A DNA stretch of 44,302 nt. Origin: a virus. The position numbers and the translations under genes are program-made. The stretch covers positions 1 to 44,302 of the IMG/VR virus record IMGVR_UViG_3300038361_000172; one strand, given 5' to 3'. Shown here one piece after another: positions 38,615 through 44,302 of this stretch (positions within the stretch are counted from its first letter, which is position 1; each line of letters starts with the position of its first letter). The notes below the pieces were generated by a model. The model worked only from the letters and a program-made list of their open reading frames with translations. It was not told the origin of the DNA and made no database searches.

Positions 38615-39159
38615 ACGCTGTCCTTAATCCTGTTCACCCTTTCTTGCGCTGCCATTCTGCAAGCTTTAGCTTGGCGCAAAGCTTCGTCTTTCCCCAACTT
38701 ATCAATATTAAAATAACCCGTTTTGCGCTTCCCGTTTTGGTTCCAATAAGCTATGTAATACGGTGTCTTTTGGTGCTTCCGGATTAAAGTACATTCGCAT
38801 ACACCCACTATCTGCAACTTATTATATTTTGTAGGCTTGGTTCTTAGCGGAAAATGTGTTCGTAATCTCGTTGGCTGTTCGGGAATTCCCCTAAAATCGT
38901 CACTATAAAGTCCGATAGAAACACTTTTAAAACGCTCATCGGCTGAAATCGGCGGTGTCATATCTATCTCTGCACCACTCGGAAAGCGTACAATCTTCTT
39001 CTTCACACACATACCCGGAACAAACGGCAATCCCAATTCCCGTCTGCAATCGTTCACAACTTCTTTGGTGGTATTCAGTTCCTTCGCCAATTCTGCCAAA
39101 GAAACACCTTTGGCAGCTTTCACTCGTTGCACTTGCAAAGCATTAAGTTCTGTTATCAT
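38611..39159 (-). CDS. HTH plus AP2-like DNA-binding protein
   Basis: 182 aa. ATG overlaps the C5 methyltransferase stop (ATGATAAC). N-terminal HTH (KGVSLAELAKELNTTKEVVNDCRRELGL, residues about 17-45); a middle beta region; and a C-terminal TLIRKHQKTPYYIAYWNQNGKRKTGYFNIDKLGKDEALRQAKACR, the three-strand-plus-helix AP2/integrase-type DNA-binding domain. It may regulate early genes or bind the origin next to the primase gene. No nuclease motif (HNH) is seen, unlike many phage AP2 homing proteins. Confidence 0.65.
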   Translation of the reverse strand: MITELNALQVQRVKAAKGVSLAELAKELNTTKEVVNDCRRELGLPFVPGMCVKKKIVRFPSGAEIDMTPPISADERFKSVSIGLYSDDFRGIPEQPTRLRTHFPLRTKPTKYNKLQIVGVCECTLIRKHQKTPYYIAYWNQNGKRKTGYFNIDKLGKDEALRQAKACRMAAQERVNRIKDSV

Positions 39160-40160
39160 TTCAGTAACATCCTACCTATCATTTCTACCATCTTCACAGT
39201 TACAGCATTTCCCATCAGCTTGTATCGTTGTGTATCACTTATCCGTTTGCGTTTCCCGTCCAAAATCCCGTACTTCGTCCAATCATCAGGAAATCCCTGC
39301 AACCGTTCACACTCAACAGGTGTCAATCTGCGTATTTTATGTCCTTGCAATATTTGTTGTTCGACCGTTTGTGTGGCAGTAATCGTATTTGAATTATTAT
39401 CTTTTCTTGTTGTAATATCTTTTCCTCTTCTCGGAGAAAAATCTTTACCTGTATTTTTTCTTGTTTTCTTGCGGTTTTTTTTTGCTTCTTCACTTCGGCA
39501 TTCAGTCAAAGCCTTCACTCCTACATAGCAGTTATGATCGAGTGCAGGTGTATGTTCATTAACTCCACCTCTCCTGGTTTTACTCGTTCCGGTTTCAGCG
39601 CAAATTTCTGCATCTTCCCCGAAAGGAAATACTTTGCCCCAACTCGATCCTCTAAGATGTCCGACAAAGAACACCCGCTCTCTATTTTGGGGTAAAACCC
39701 ACTTTGTATTAACAAGTTGCCACTCGCAGTCATAAAGCCCAATGTCGGCAATTGTTCGCAATACGGTCGCAAAGTCTCTTCCTTCATTGCTCGAAAAAAG
39801 CCCTTTGACGTTTTCAAAGATAAAAATATCGGGCTTAATATCCCGAATAATCCTAATCGCTTCAAAAAAGAGTGAAGATCGTTTACCGTCAAATCCTGCT
39901 CGTTTTCCTGCAATACTAACATCCTGACAGGGAAATCCGAAGGTAACGACACTTCGTCCTTGTGGTATAAGTTCAGCTTTAATTGTTCTAACATCATTAA
40001 GTCCTATATGTCCCTCATAATTGTAAGAATACACCGCATTGGCATATTTATCTACGTCACTGTAGAAGATGTGCTTAAATTCAAAACCCGCATCCAGCAG
40101 CCCTTTTGTAAAGCCACCTGCCCCCGAAAACAAATCTATTAAAATATATTGTTGTTTCAT
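39156..40160 (-). CDS. DNA cytosine-5 methyltransferase
   Basis: 334 aa. ATG overlaps the upstream stop (ATGA). All main motifs: I LIDLFSGAGGF (7-17), IV TFGFPCQDVS with catalytic C78, VI FIFENVKG (E116-N117), VIII LPQNRERVFFVG, IX RRLTPVECERLQGFPDDWT and X YKLMGNAVTVKMVEMIG. A short Lys/Arg-rich variable region (KKNRKKTRKNTGKDFSPRRGK) is the target-recognition part; it is small, so specificity may be low. No endonuclease adjoins, so it probably serves self-protection. Confidence 0.93.
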   Translation of the reverse strand: MKQQYILIDLFSGAGGFTKGLLDAGFEFKHIFYSDVDKYANAVYSYNYEGHIGLNDVRTIKAELIPQGRSVVTFGFPCQDVSIAGKRAGFDGKRSSLFFEAIRIIRDIKPDIFIFENVKGLFSSNEGRDFATVLRTIADIGLYDCEWQLVNTKWVLPQNRERVFFVGHLRGSSWGKVFPFGEDAEICAETGTSKTRRGGVNEHTPALDHNCYVGVKALTECRSEEAKKNRKKTRKNTGKDFSPRRGKDITTRKDNNSNTITATQTVEQQILQGHKIRRLTPVECERLQGFPDDWTKYGILDGKRKRISDTQRYKLMGNAVTVKMVEMIGRMLLK

Positions 40161-40357
40161 ATCAATACCTCTCCACTATTTCCGGGTAGTGCTTCATATA
40201 AAATTCCAAATACTTCTCTCGCTTCTTCATATTTAGAAATTTCTTTACTCAACATCAATTGCGTTTTTATATTATCCTTAATAAACAGCGGGATGTGGTT
40301 CTTACTGCAAACTTCAATTATCGGCTCAATCCATTCTATTTCAGAAACAATCTCCAT
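40157..40357 (-). CDS. Short fragment-like protein resembling the C-terminus of Gp37/Gp68 (DUF5131)
   Basis: 66 aa from ATG 40357 with AAGGAAA upstream (AAAGGAG further off). EIEWIEPIIEVCSKNHIPLFIKDNIKTQL matches in pattern the end of phage Gp37/Gp68 radical-SAM-like proteins (EWI..II..C...IP.F.KDN), but the Cys-rich N-terminal catalytic part is missing. It is therefore a truncated relic or a small independent domain. Overlaps the C5 methyltransferase start (ATGA). Confidence 0.5.
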   Translation of the reverse strand: MEIVSEIEWIEPIIEVCSKNHIPLFIKDNIKTQLMLSKEISKYEEAREVFGILYEALPGNSGEVLI

Positions 40358-40402
40358 TTTCCTTTTCTCCTTTCGTTTTGTTAGTGTTGTTATCGTAGTC
40401 AA

Positions 40403-40975
40403 TTAGATAGAAACTCGTCCAAACCAATTCACCATCCACACTTCCTGCGTTTGGTTCTTCTCGGCTATTGCCACGTACTTCGCTCCTTGCAAACAGTTCA
40501 TTATCTTCAGCAGTACTTTCAGTTTTCGCGGATAATAATTGCGGATAATGTTAAAAGAACGTAAAGTTTTCGGTCCCACAATCCCGTCACATTCCATATC
40601 TTCCCAAATCTTTGCATCCAAATTCAGAACGTTCATTCCGCGCTGCATAAAGCACACACCTGTTTTGTGTCCCATATTCACGGAAGTATCAAAAAGTTCC
40701 ATCGCAATCGCTTTATCGTGTATTTTATCACCTTTAAAAACATCCCAAAAACAGATCTTGTAAAACTTCTTAACCTTGCTCTCCAACTCGGGAAAATACT
40801 TACCGTTATTGATATTTTGGCTTAATTTAATATTATCTATGAATTCCCAACCTTCCCAACTCGGATGAAAGTTTCGGGCAATCCCGCAATAAGTCTCTCC
40901 ACCTTTATCATCCTTGCTGTTCGCATATCCGCCTTCCAAATTCATCGTCTCTTTATATGCTTCATCGTAATACAT
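40403..40975 (-). CDS. Endolysin, GH108-type muramidase
   Basis: 190 aa from ATG 40975, which overlaps the upstream stop (TAATG) and has AAGGAATA before it. The first 20 residues carry the GH108 catalytic motif LEGGYANSKDDKGG with E14 as proposed catalytic acid, then TYCGIARNFHP and a C-terminal CDGIVGPKTLRSFN putative peptidoglycan-binding part. No signal peptide or TM, so export needs a holin. It is located in the early/accessory operon about 27 kb from the holin-like genes, an unusual split. Confidence 0.83.
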   Translation of the reverse strand: MYYDEAYKETMNLEGGYANSKDDKGGETYCGIARNFHPSWEGWEFIDNIKLSQNINNGKYFPELESKVKKFYKICFWDVFKGDKIHDKAIAMELFDTSVNMGHKTGVCFMQRGMNVLNLDAKIWEDMECDGIVGPKTLRSFNIIRNYYPRKLKVLLKIMNCLQGAKYVAIAEKNQTQEVWMVNWFGRVSI

Positions 40976-41109
40976 TATTCCTTCTCTCCTTTCTTTTTGG
41001 AATGCCCCGCTCTCGCAGCACACATGTCACAAAGTCCGCCTTTCTGCTTCGCTTTGTATTGGCTCACGGGTTCTTTACATTTCTTGCATGGAACTCTCTT
41101 CTTACTCAT
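40975..41109 (-). CDS. Small zinc-ribbon protein
   Basis: 44 aa. ATG with GAGGTAAACAA upstream, overlapping the previous stop (ATGA) and the next start (TAATG). VPCKKCKEPVSQYKAKQKGG then LCDMCAARAG gives two C-x-x-C pairs 18 residues apart, a classical small zinc ribbon with Lys-rich ends. Probably nucleic-acid binding. Confidence 0.65.
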   Translation of the reverse strand: MSKKRVPCKKCKEPVSQYKAKQKGGLCDMCAARAGHSKKKGEKE

Positions 41110-41261
41110 TTGTTTACCTCATCCAAAACCCTGTTAAACCCAACCAACCAATTATCCACAGCAGTATTAAAAACAGCCAAAGTCTTAGTGTAAGTCCGCA
41201 GTTCATCATCATTGTGCAAAACAGTGGAGTCATCAATCATCAGCGGATACAGCCTGTTCAT
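41106..41261 (-). CDS. Small hypothetical protein
   Basis: 51 aa. ATG behind AAGGGAATTCTA. MNRLYPLMIDDSTVLHNDDE, then helical TKTLAVFNTAVDNWLVGFNRVLDEVNK. It overlaps the preceding gene by 29 bp and the following one by 4. No family recognised; overlaps and RBS support that it is translated. Confidence 0.5.
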   Translation of the reverse strand: MNRLYPLMIDDSTVLHNDDELRTYTKTLAVFNTAVDNWLVGFNRVLDEVNK

Positions 41262-41553
41262 TAGAATTCCCTTTCAACGGACACCATTCAGGTCTTGGAA
41301 CATCTCCCGGTCGCAAAGTTTTGTTCATTACTAAACAATAAAACCCAAGATTTACATAGTGTTCACAACCGTTACAAACCAGCCCCACTTTTGTTACAAA
41401 TTCAGTGCCGTCTTTTGGATGGTGGTGTGGCTTCTCAACTTCTTCATTGTAAATGCCACGTTCAATTTGTTTTATTCGCACGCTGTTACGCAAACTCAAC
41501 AGCGCAATCACAATCAAAGCACTTGCCAGAACTGCCATTACTCCCCAATTCAT
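41233..41553 (-). CDS. Membrane-anchored Cys-containing protein
   Basis: 106 aa. ATG overlaps the upstream stop (ATGA) with GGAAG close by. An N-terminal TM helix (WGVMAVLASALIVIALLSL) precedes a His/Cys domain: HHHPKDGTEFVTKVGLVCNGCEHYVNLGFYC and RPEWCPLKG. The C-x-x-C..C..C pattern with NGCEHY and PEWCPL resembles small phage zinc-knuckle proteins (CxxC..WCPL). Function unknown. Confidence 0.55.
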   Translation of the reverse strand: MNWGVMAVLASALIVIALLSLRNSVRIKQIERGIYNEEVEKPHHHPKDGTEFVTKVGLVCNGCEHYVNLGFYCLVMNKTLRPGDVPRPEWCPLKGNSNEQAVSADD

Positions 41554-41723
41554 GCTTCTTCCGGTTCTGCATCGCAGACACTTACAGCGGGTTGGAATAT
41601 TTTGCTTCCCACTTCTTTCCCAATGTTATAAGATTTTATTGCCAAAAGTTTTGCCGCAGGATCAGTTTGTTTATCCAATAATTCGTTAAATTCCGCTTTA
41701 TAGTCCTTGACATCATTCGTCAT
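41550..41723 (-). CDS. Small hypothetical protein
   Basis: 57 aa. ATG with GAGGAACTGATT upstream. Helical (MTNDVKDYKAEFNELLDKQ, AAKLLAIKSYNIGKEVGSKI) and acidic at the C-terminus (CDAEPEEA). Coupled to the next gene through ATGA. No family recognised. Confidence 0.5.
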   Translation of the reverse strand: MTNDVKDYKAEFNELLDKQTDPAAKLLAIKSYNIGKEVGSKIFQPAVSVCDAEPEEA

Positions 41724-41725
41724 AA

Positions 41726-42049
41726 TCAGTTCCTCTTCATTTTATCCACATTACTTTTGTGGATTTGTTCATTATACTCACATCGTTTAAGGTAGTTTGC
41801 AGCAGTAAAACACGATAATAAAAGCATTACACCAACTATGGCTAAGTACTTATAGTAATGTATATTATCATAGGTTGCCCTAAAACCGCAATCTCCCGCA
41901 ATAACAACAATCATAATTACCCAAACCACCATCATCACTACATCTGTAATTCGATATTTGACATTTTTATTAGGTTTTGACGTTATCCGGAATGTATCTC
42001 TATTCACTGATATTCCACCTTTTTTTGGCAGTTGTACCATTTTATCCAT
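41726..42049 (-). CDS. Two-TM membrane protein
   Basis: 107 aa. The start ATG lies 2 bp after the previous stop. Basic N-terminus (VNRDTFRITSKPNKNVKYR), TM1 VVMMVVWVIMIVVIAG, a short loop, TM2 YLAIVGVMLLLSCFTA, and a Lys-rich C-terminus. Both ends are predicted cytoplasmic. Function unknown. Confidence 0.5.
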   Translation of the reverse strand: MDKMVQLPKKGGISVNRDTFRITSKPNKNVKYRITDVVMMVVWVIMIVVIAGDCGFRATYDNIHYYKYLAIVGVMLLLSCFTAANYLKRCEYNEQIHKSNVDKMKRN

Positions 42050-42051
42050 AA

Positions 42052-42720
42052 TCAGTTACTTCTCCGGTTCTCAATTCGTTTCTTCATTCGTTGGTTAAAA
42101 TCATAATCAGTTGCTTTCGGACGCTCCGCTAAAAAATCGATTCTATCGGCAATCCATTGCTTCTGATTCTCTTGCTTCCGAAAGGTGACTCTAAATTCAC
42201 CCAAACGCAGTTCACTCGTCCAGAGTCCTGATTTTGTGTTATGATGTTTATTCTTCGTCACAATATTGCGAATACTCGATAGTTTGTGATGCGGAAAAAT
42301 CTCAGCAACTTCGTTTATCGTCACAAAACTCTTCTTATTAAGTGCCTTCCGAACATTCAATACCTCATGTGAAAGTACTTTCAACATATCAAAAAGTGCT
42401 GCATTATCCTGCCGTACTTCCTTCAGCTCAGTAAGTATGGTTCCGAAATTTATCTTAACAGATCTCGAATTGTAAAAGTTCAAATAATTAATAATATTCT
42501 CACGGGAAACAGTATAACTCAGAAAACTAGGAGAAAACACCAAACTTTTCAGTTCAATATCATCCGCCTCTTCCCTATCATTGACTGTCAAATGTCCGTC
42601 CACCACGTCCATCATCAGTTCGTGTTCGCTTATCCCACCTTCACTAAGCACATGCAAAGGAATATTCGTACCCTTCCCCACTAACACTAAACTTTCGTTT
42701 TTAATTCTCAATTCTGCCAT
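42052..42720 (-). CDS. Hypothetical early protein with decamer-derived N-terminus
   Basis: 222 aa. ATG behind GGGGAGAGCTT. The first residues MAELRIKNE are the translation of the same decamer repeat found elsewhere, so the tract appears to provide the start. The middle is helical (LTELKEVRQDNAALFDMLKVLSHEVLNVRKALN); the C-terminal part is basic with VTINEVAEIFPHHKLSSIRNIVTKNKH, HTH-like, ending KKRIENRR. A DNA-binding regulator is plausible. Confidence 0.5.
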   Translation of the reverse strand: MAELRIKNESLVLVGKGTNIPLHVLSEGGISEHELMMDVVDGHLTVNDREEADDIELKSLVFSPSFLSYTVSRENIINYLNFYNSRSVKINFGTILTELKEVRQDNAALFDMLKVLSHEVLNVRKALNKKSFVTINEVAEIFPHHKLSSIRNIVTKNKHHNTKSGLWTSELRLGEFRVTFRKQENQKQWIADRIDFLAERPKATDYDFNQRMKKRIENRRSN

Positions 42721-42744
42721 AAGCTCTCCCCTTCTTTGAATTTC

Positions 42745-42966
42745 CTACGCAAAATCCCCGATCCCTTTATTCCACATCTTCTGCCAATACAACCACGCTT
42801 GCAGAATTATCAATATTTCAAGGTCGGTATAGTTCGCTCCATCCGGGTTATTTTCTTTGAACGCTTCGCTGTTCATCATCTTAAAACGCTCACTCACCAA
42901 TTTCTCTTCACTGTGGTGAATAGCAGGATGATCATGCAGAAGTTGCAGTATCATATTCTTCGTCAT
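42745..42966 (-). CDS. Small helical protein
   Basis: 73 aa. ATG overlaps the upstream stop (ATGA). MTKNMILQLLHDHPAIHHSEE, then LEILIILQAWLYWQKMWNKG, amphipathic helices; no Cys or TM. Coupled to the HTH-like protein before it. No family recognised. Confidence 0.5.
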   Translation of the reverse strand: MTKNMILQLLHDHPAIHHSEEKLVSERFKMMNSEAFKENNPDGANYTDLEILIILQAWLYWQKMWNKGIGDFA

Positions 42967-43214
42967 GTTGTCCTCTCCTGTTTGGAAAGTACTTCCTGCA
43001 ACTGCTTCACTTCTTTCCTCAGCTGCTTCACTTCCAACTGATATTTGTAAGCTGTCACTTTCAGCAATACATTCCTTTGCGGTCCTTTATTACCCGTCAG
43101 TCCGTAACTCAAACTTTGCGCACTTGTTTTAATTTCCTCTGCCAATTCACTGTTTGGCATGTTCAATGAGTCCGCAAATTCTTTCGCTTCCTCATGCGTC
43201 ATTACTTCTAACAT
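42963..43214 (-). CDS. Small HTH-like coiled-coil protein
   Basis: 83 aa. ATG with GGAGAGAAAATC upstream. MTHEEAKEFADSLNMPNSELAEEIKTSAQSLSYGLTGNKGP has the spacing of a small HTH (ELAEEIKTSAQSLSYGL), followed by a leucine-rich coiled coil (YQLEVKQLRKEVKQLQEVLSK). Likely a dimeric DNA-binding regulator. It is the first ordinary operon gene after cassette array B. Confidence 0.55.
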   Translation of the reverse strand: MLEVMTHEEAKEFADSLNMPNSELAEEIKTSAQSLSYGLTGNKGPQRNVLLKVTAYKYQLEVKQLRKEVKQLQEVLSKQERTT

Positions 43215-43250
43215 GATTTTCTCTCCTTTTTCGGCTCTTGCCGTTTTTTA

Positions 43251-43308
43251 CCATCATTTCGTCTAACAGCCAACCTCTGCGGTGCAGAGTGTTCAGCCGT
43301 TATATCGC
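43251..43308 (-). repeat. attC-like element B1 with target motif
   Basis: TCTAACAGCCAACCTCTGC (43262-43280) and GCAGAGTGTTCAGCCGTTAT (43284-43303) form an imperfect palindrome around GGT with an unpaired base on each side. 43251-43273 matches 33361-33383 at 21/23 positions. GTTATATCGC (43299-43308) is the inverted partner (9/10) of GCAATATAAC at 43551-43560, the far end of the same gene unit. Confidence 0.5.
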
Positions 43309-43324
43309 ATTTTGCGTAGCTGAA

Positions 43325-43519
43325 TTAATATTTAATATAAAAGTCTTCATAATATTTTATTAATTTCAACAATTTGCTTGTCCTTACATCGTGTGTGTGT
43401 GCTGGTTTTATTCCTTCATTACCCGTATGTTCCATTATTTTATATTTCTCATACATTTCTTGGGATTCACCTATTGTTAAGTTTTTGGCAAACTTATCAA
43501 AGTGTTCTAAATCTATCAT
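43325..43519 (-). CDS. Small cassette-borne protein
   Basis: 64 aa from ATG 43519 (GGAGG 8 bp upstream). MIDLEHFDKFAKNLTIGESQ, a helical middle, then THDVRTSKLLKLIKYYEDFYIKY. Acidic/basic mix, no TM or Cys. No family recognised. The leader and first codons (MID) match those of the other cassette gene. Confidence 0.55.
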   Translation of the reverse strand: MIDLEHFDKFAKNLTIGESQEMYEKYKIMEHTGNEGIKPAHTHDVRTSKLLKLIKYYEDFYIKY

Positions 43520-43550
43520 TATATATTCCTCCATCCATCTACACTAAAAC

Positions 43551-43646
43551 GCAATATAACATCAGCGTCAGTGCGTTAGTTTTCTTTGTAGCTACGGCTT
43601 GACATCCTTGATGTCGCACCGCACGCTGTCTCATTAGTTCGCATTT
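43551..43646 (-). repeat. attC-like element B2
   Basis: About 96 bp between the two cassette genes. The ends GCAATATAACATCAGCG and CGCTGTCTCATTAGTTCGC pair imperfectly, enclosing TGCG/CGCA arms and a GACATC-CTT-GATGTC hairpin (43601-43615). The paired-arm plus variable-middle layout and length fit attC sites better than the other elements do. Confidence 0.5.
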
Positions 43647-43933
43647 GTACCATCCAAAAATTCACGATCTACTGTATCTAAAGCGTGTTCTCTAAGTTCT
43701 CTCTCACTTGATACAATGTGTAATCCTAATTCTTTTCTTAGTCGTGTAGCATTTACATTTATTAGCATTAACTCATGTCCATTTCTTGGCATTCCGTTCG
43801 GGGATATAGTCCTGTCATATAATTCTGCTTTTCTATAATATTTACACCACAAATCAAAATTAAATTTATATTCCTCACTCATATTGTTAGGACTTTGCAT
43901 ATAAACTTGTTTCATTCTTTCTTTATCTATCAT
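43634..43933 (-). CDS. Cassette-borne hypothetical protein
   Basis: 99 aa from ATG 43933 (GGAGG 4 bp upstream; another ATG 3 bp earlier is too close). MIDKERMKQVYMQSPNN, FNFDLWCKYYRKAELYDRTI, NVNATRLRKELGLHIVSSERE. Helical, soluble, no recognised domain. The stop codon (TAA) lies at the edge of element B2. Confidence 0.55.
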   Translation of the reverse strand: MIDKERMKQVYMQSPNNMSEEYKFNFDLWCKYYRKAELYDRTISPNGMPRNGHELMLINVNATRLRKELGLHIVSSERELREHALDTVDREFLDGTNAN

Positions 43934-43957
43934 CATTCCTCCATCTTTGGCTGACAC

Positions 43958-44008
43958 AAACGCAAACCAACAAATCCACCTGTGAGACACAGCGTCTCAT
44001 CTCATTAA
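43958..44008 (-). repeat. attC-like element B3 / cassette boundary
   Basis: Perfect hairpin TGAGAC-ACAGC-GTCTCA (43983-43999), flanked on one side by AAACGCAAACCAAC (43958-43971), the opening end of cassette unit 2. The outer arm on the far side is poor, so this is the weakest of the series. Confidence 0.35.
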
Positions 44009-44009
44009 A

Positions 44010-44159
44010 TCACCCATAAATAACCACTACCACCACACCAAGCGCACAACAGCTCTGCGTTACGCTGTGAATGCAAGTAAGTTGGATTTGCCCCAACCAT
44101 TTATTCATCACAGCTTCCAAACTCTCGGCATCCTTCTCGATAAATACTTTTGTTTCCAT
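44010..44159 (-). CDS. Cse60-like small protein
   Basis: 49 aa. ATG overlaps the junction-spanning gene stop (TAATG). METKVFIEKDAESLEAVMNKWLGQIQ followed by HSVTQSCCALGVVVVVIYG reproduces the KVF..D..SLE..VN.WL..I ... Q.....ALGVVVVY layout of the small Cse60/DUF2758 family, first met in sporulation clusters but common in phages with no known function. A beta-alpha-beta fold is expected. Confidence 0.55.
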   Translation of the reverse strand: METKVFIEKDAESLEAVMNKWLGQIQLTCIHSVTQSCCALGVVVVVIYG

Positions 44160-44302
44160 TATTTACCTTCCTTTTCGTATTTCTGCTCATAAGCTCGTAT
44201 TATATTGCCTTGCGTTTGTATTATTTCTTGTTGATCTACTATTTGATTTTCTAATTTATCAATTAAAGATTCTTGCGCCTTTTCCAATTCAGTAAGCTTT
44301 CC
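44159..44302 (-). CDS. 3' part of junction-spanning small coiled-coil protein
   Basis: Together with 1-17 it gives a 48-aa protein: MGKLTELEKAQESLIDKLE, NQIVDQQEIIQTQGNIIRAY, EQKYEKEGK. Heptad-like spacing of Leu/Ile indicates a coiled coil. The stop overlaps the next ATG (TAATG). First gene of the early operon. Confidence 0.7.
   Translation of the reverse strand, partial: GKLTELEKAQESLIDKLENQIVDQQEIIQTQGNIIRAYEQKYEKEGK

Larger units (their letters stand above)
43261..43971 (-). mobile_element. Integron-like gene-cassette array B
   Basis: Two one-gene units in series. Unit 1 (gene 43325-43519) is bounded by inverted GCAATATAAC/GTTATATCGC (9/10). Unit 2 (gene 43634-43933) is bounded by 43633-43646 and 43958-43971 (10/14 inverted; all four mismatches are transitions that still pair G-T on the minus strand). 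Both genes have the same leader (GATGGAGGAAT) and are AT-rich. The array ends at the same target-like motif as array A. Confidence 0.45.

Noticed and set aside
39521-39997. 158-codon minus-strand frame inside the C5 methyltransferase gene
   Set aside because: Entirely within a frame carrying all methyltransferase motifs; shadow.
1-44302. DNA polymerase, single-stranded DNA-binding protein or RNA polymerase gene
   Set aside because: Looked for their motifs among all large frames; only the primase-helicase was found, so dependence on host enzymes is assumed.
1-44302. tRNA or rRNA genes
   Set aside because: No cloverleaf with a GTTCGA-type T-loop and matching acceptor stem was seen by eye in any gap; a covariance search would be needed to exclude degenerate ones.

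Overview
The window looks like the complete genome of a temperate, short-tailed (podovirus-like) phage of about 44.3 kb, read from a circular or circularly closed assembly. The first 14 bases equal the last 14 bases, and one small minus-strand gene reads straight through the junction. Base composition is AT-rich. Genes are tightly packed with ATGA/TGATG overlaps, and most starts have a clear Shine-Dalgarno (AAGGAG/GGAGG), so the host uses SD-led initiation. I cannot name the host. Intergenic decamer tracts (ATTCTTAATT/ATTCGTAATT) and a CCTGAGCGGAGTCGAAGGG remnant recall repeats I associate with environmental Bacteroidota/Cloacimonadota-like genomes, but that is only an impression.

Layout. (1) 18-1562: lysogeny control. 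Two XRE regulators and a membrane protein are on the plus strand, opposed to the long minus-strand early operon that starts across the junction. Two TATTC-N5-GAATA palindromes lie between them. (2) 29402 down to 1839, minus strand: the late operon. Its order is small terminase, large terminase, portal, small structural protein, beta-helix tailspike, small membrane protein, scaffold, N4/DUF4043-type major capsid, two-domain decoration-like protein, an unknown protein, an Acb2/Tad1-like protein, two connector-like proteins, a 939-aa tail protein, a 3-TM membrane protein, a holin-like protein, a small structural protein, a 564-aa internal virion protein and a 2996-aa giant polyvalent protein. The operon ends at a strong hairpin terminator. 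(3) 29734-31838, plus strand: small accessory genes and a short tyrosine recombinase. (4) 44302 down to 31943, minus strand: the early/accessory operon. It holds small regulators and zinc-ribbon proteins, a GH108 endolysin, a C5 cytosine methyltransferase, an AP2-like protein, a primase-helicase, an amino-methyltransferase, a KilAC-type protein and a second tyrosine recombinase.

Three observations stand out. First, the giant virion protein appears to contain two complete, consecutive sliding-clamp (DnaN-like) units, six clamp domains in one chain, followed by an HEIGH metallopeptidase-type motif. That is enough domains to form a whole clamp ring without dimerisation. Second, two places in the early operon (33.4-34.7 kb and 43.25-44.0 kb) are built like integron gene-cassette arrays. 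Small promoterless genes, including a DNA methyltransferase, are each bounded by inverted 10-14 bp ends whose outer motifs resemble the R''/R' boxes of attC sites, and the arrays abut a near-identical 23-bp target. Third, a 36-bp element (31/36 identical) occurs as a direct repeat exactly at both edges of the terL-to-giant-gene structural block.

The phage probably lysogenises (two recombinases, XRE repressors, KilAC antirepressor-like protein), replicates with its own primase-helicase and host polymerase (no polymerase gene is visible), protects its DNA with two methyltransferases, may blunt nucleotide-signalling defence with the Acb2/Tad1-like protein, and delivers the giant protein with its DNA.
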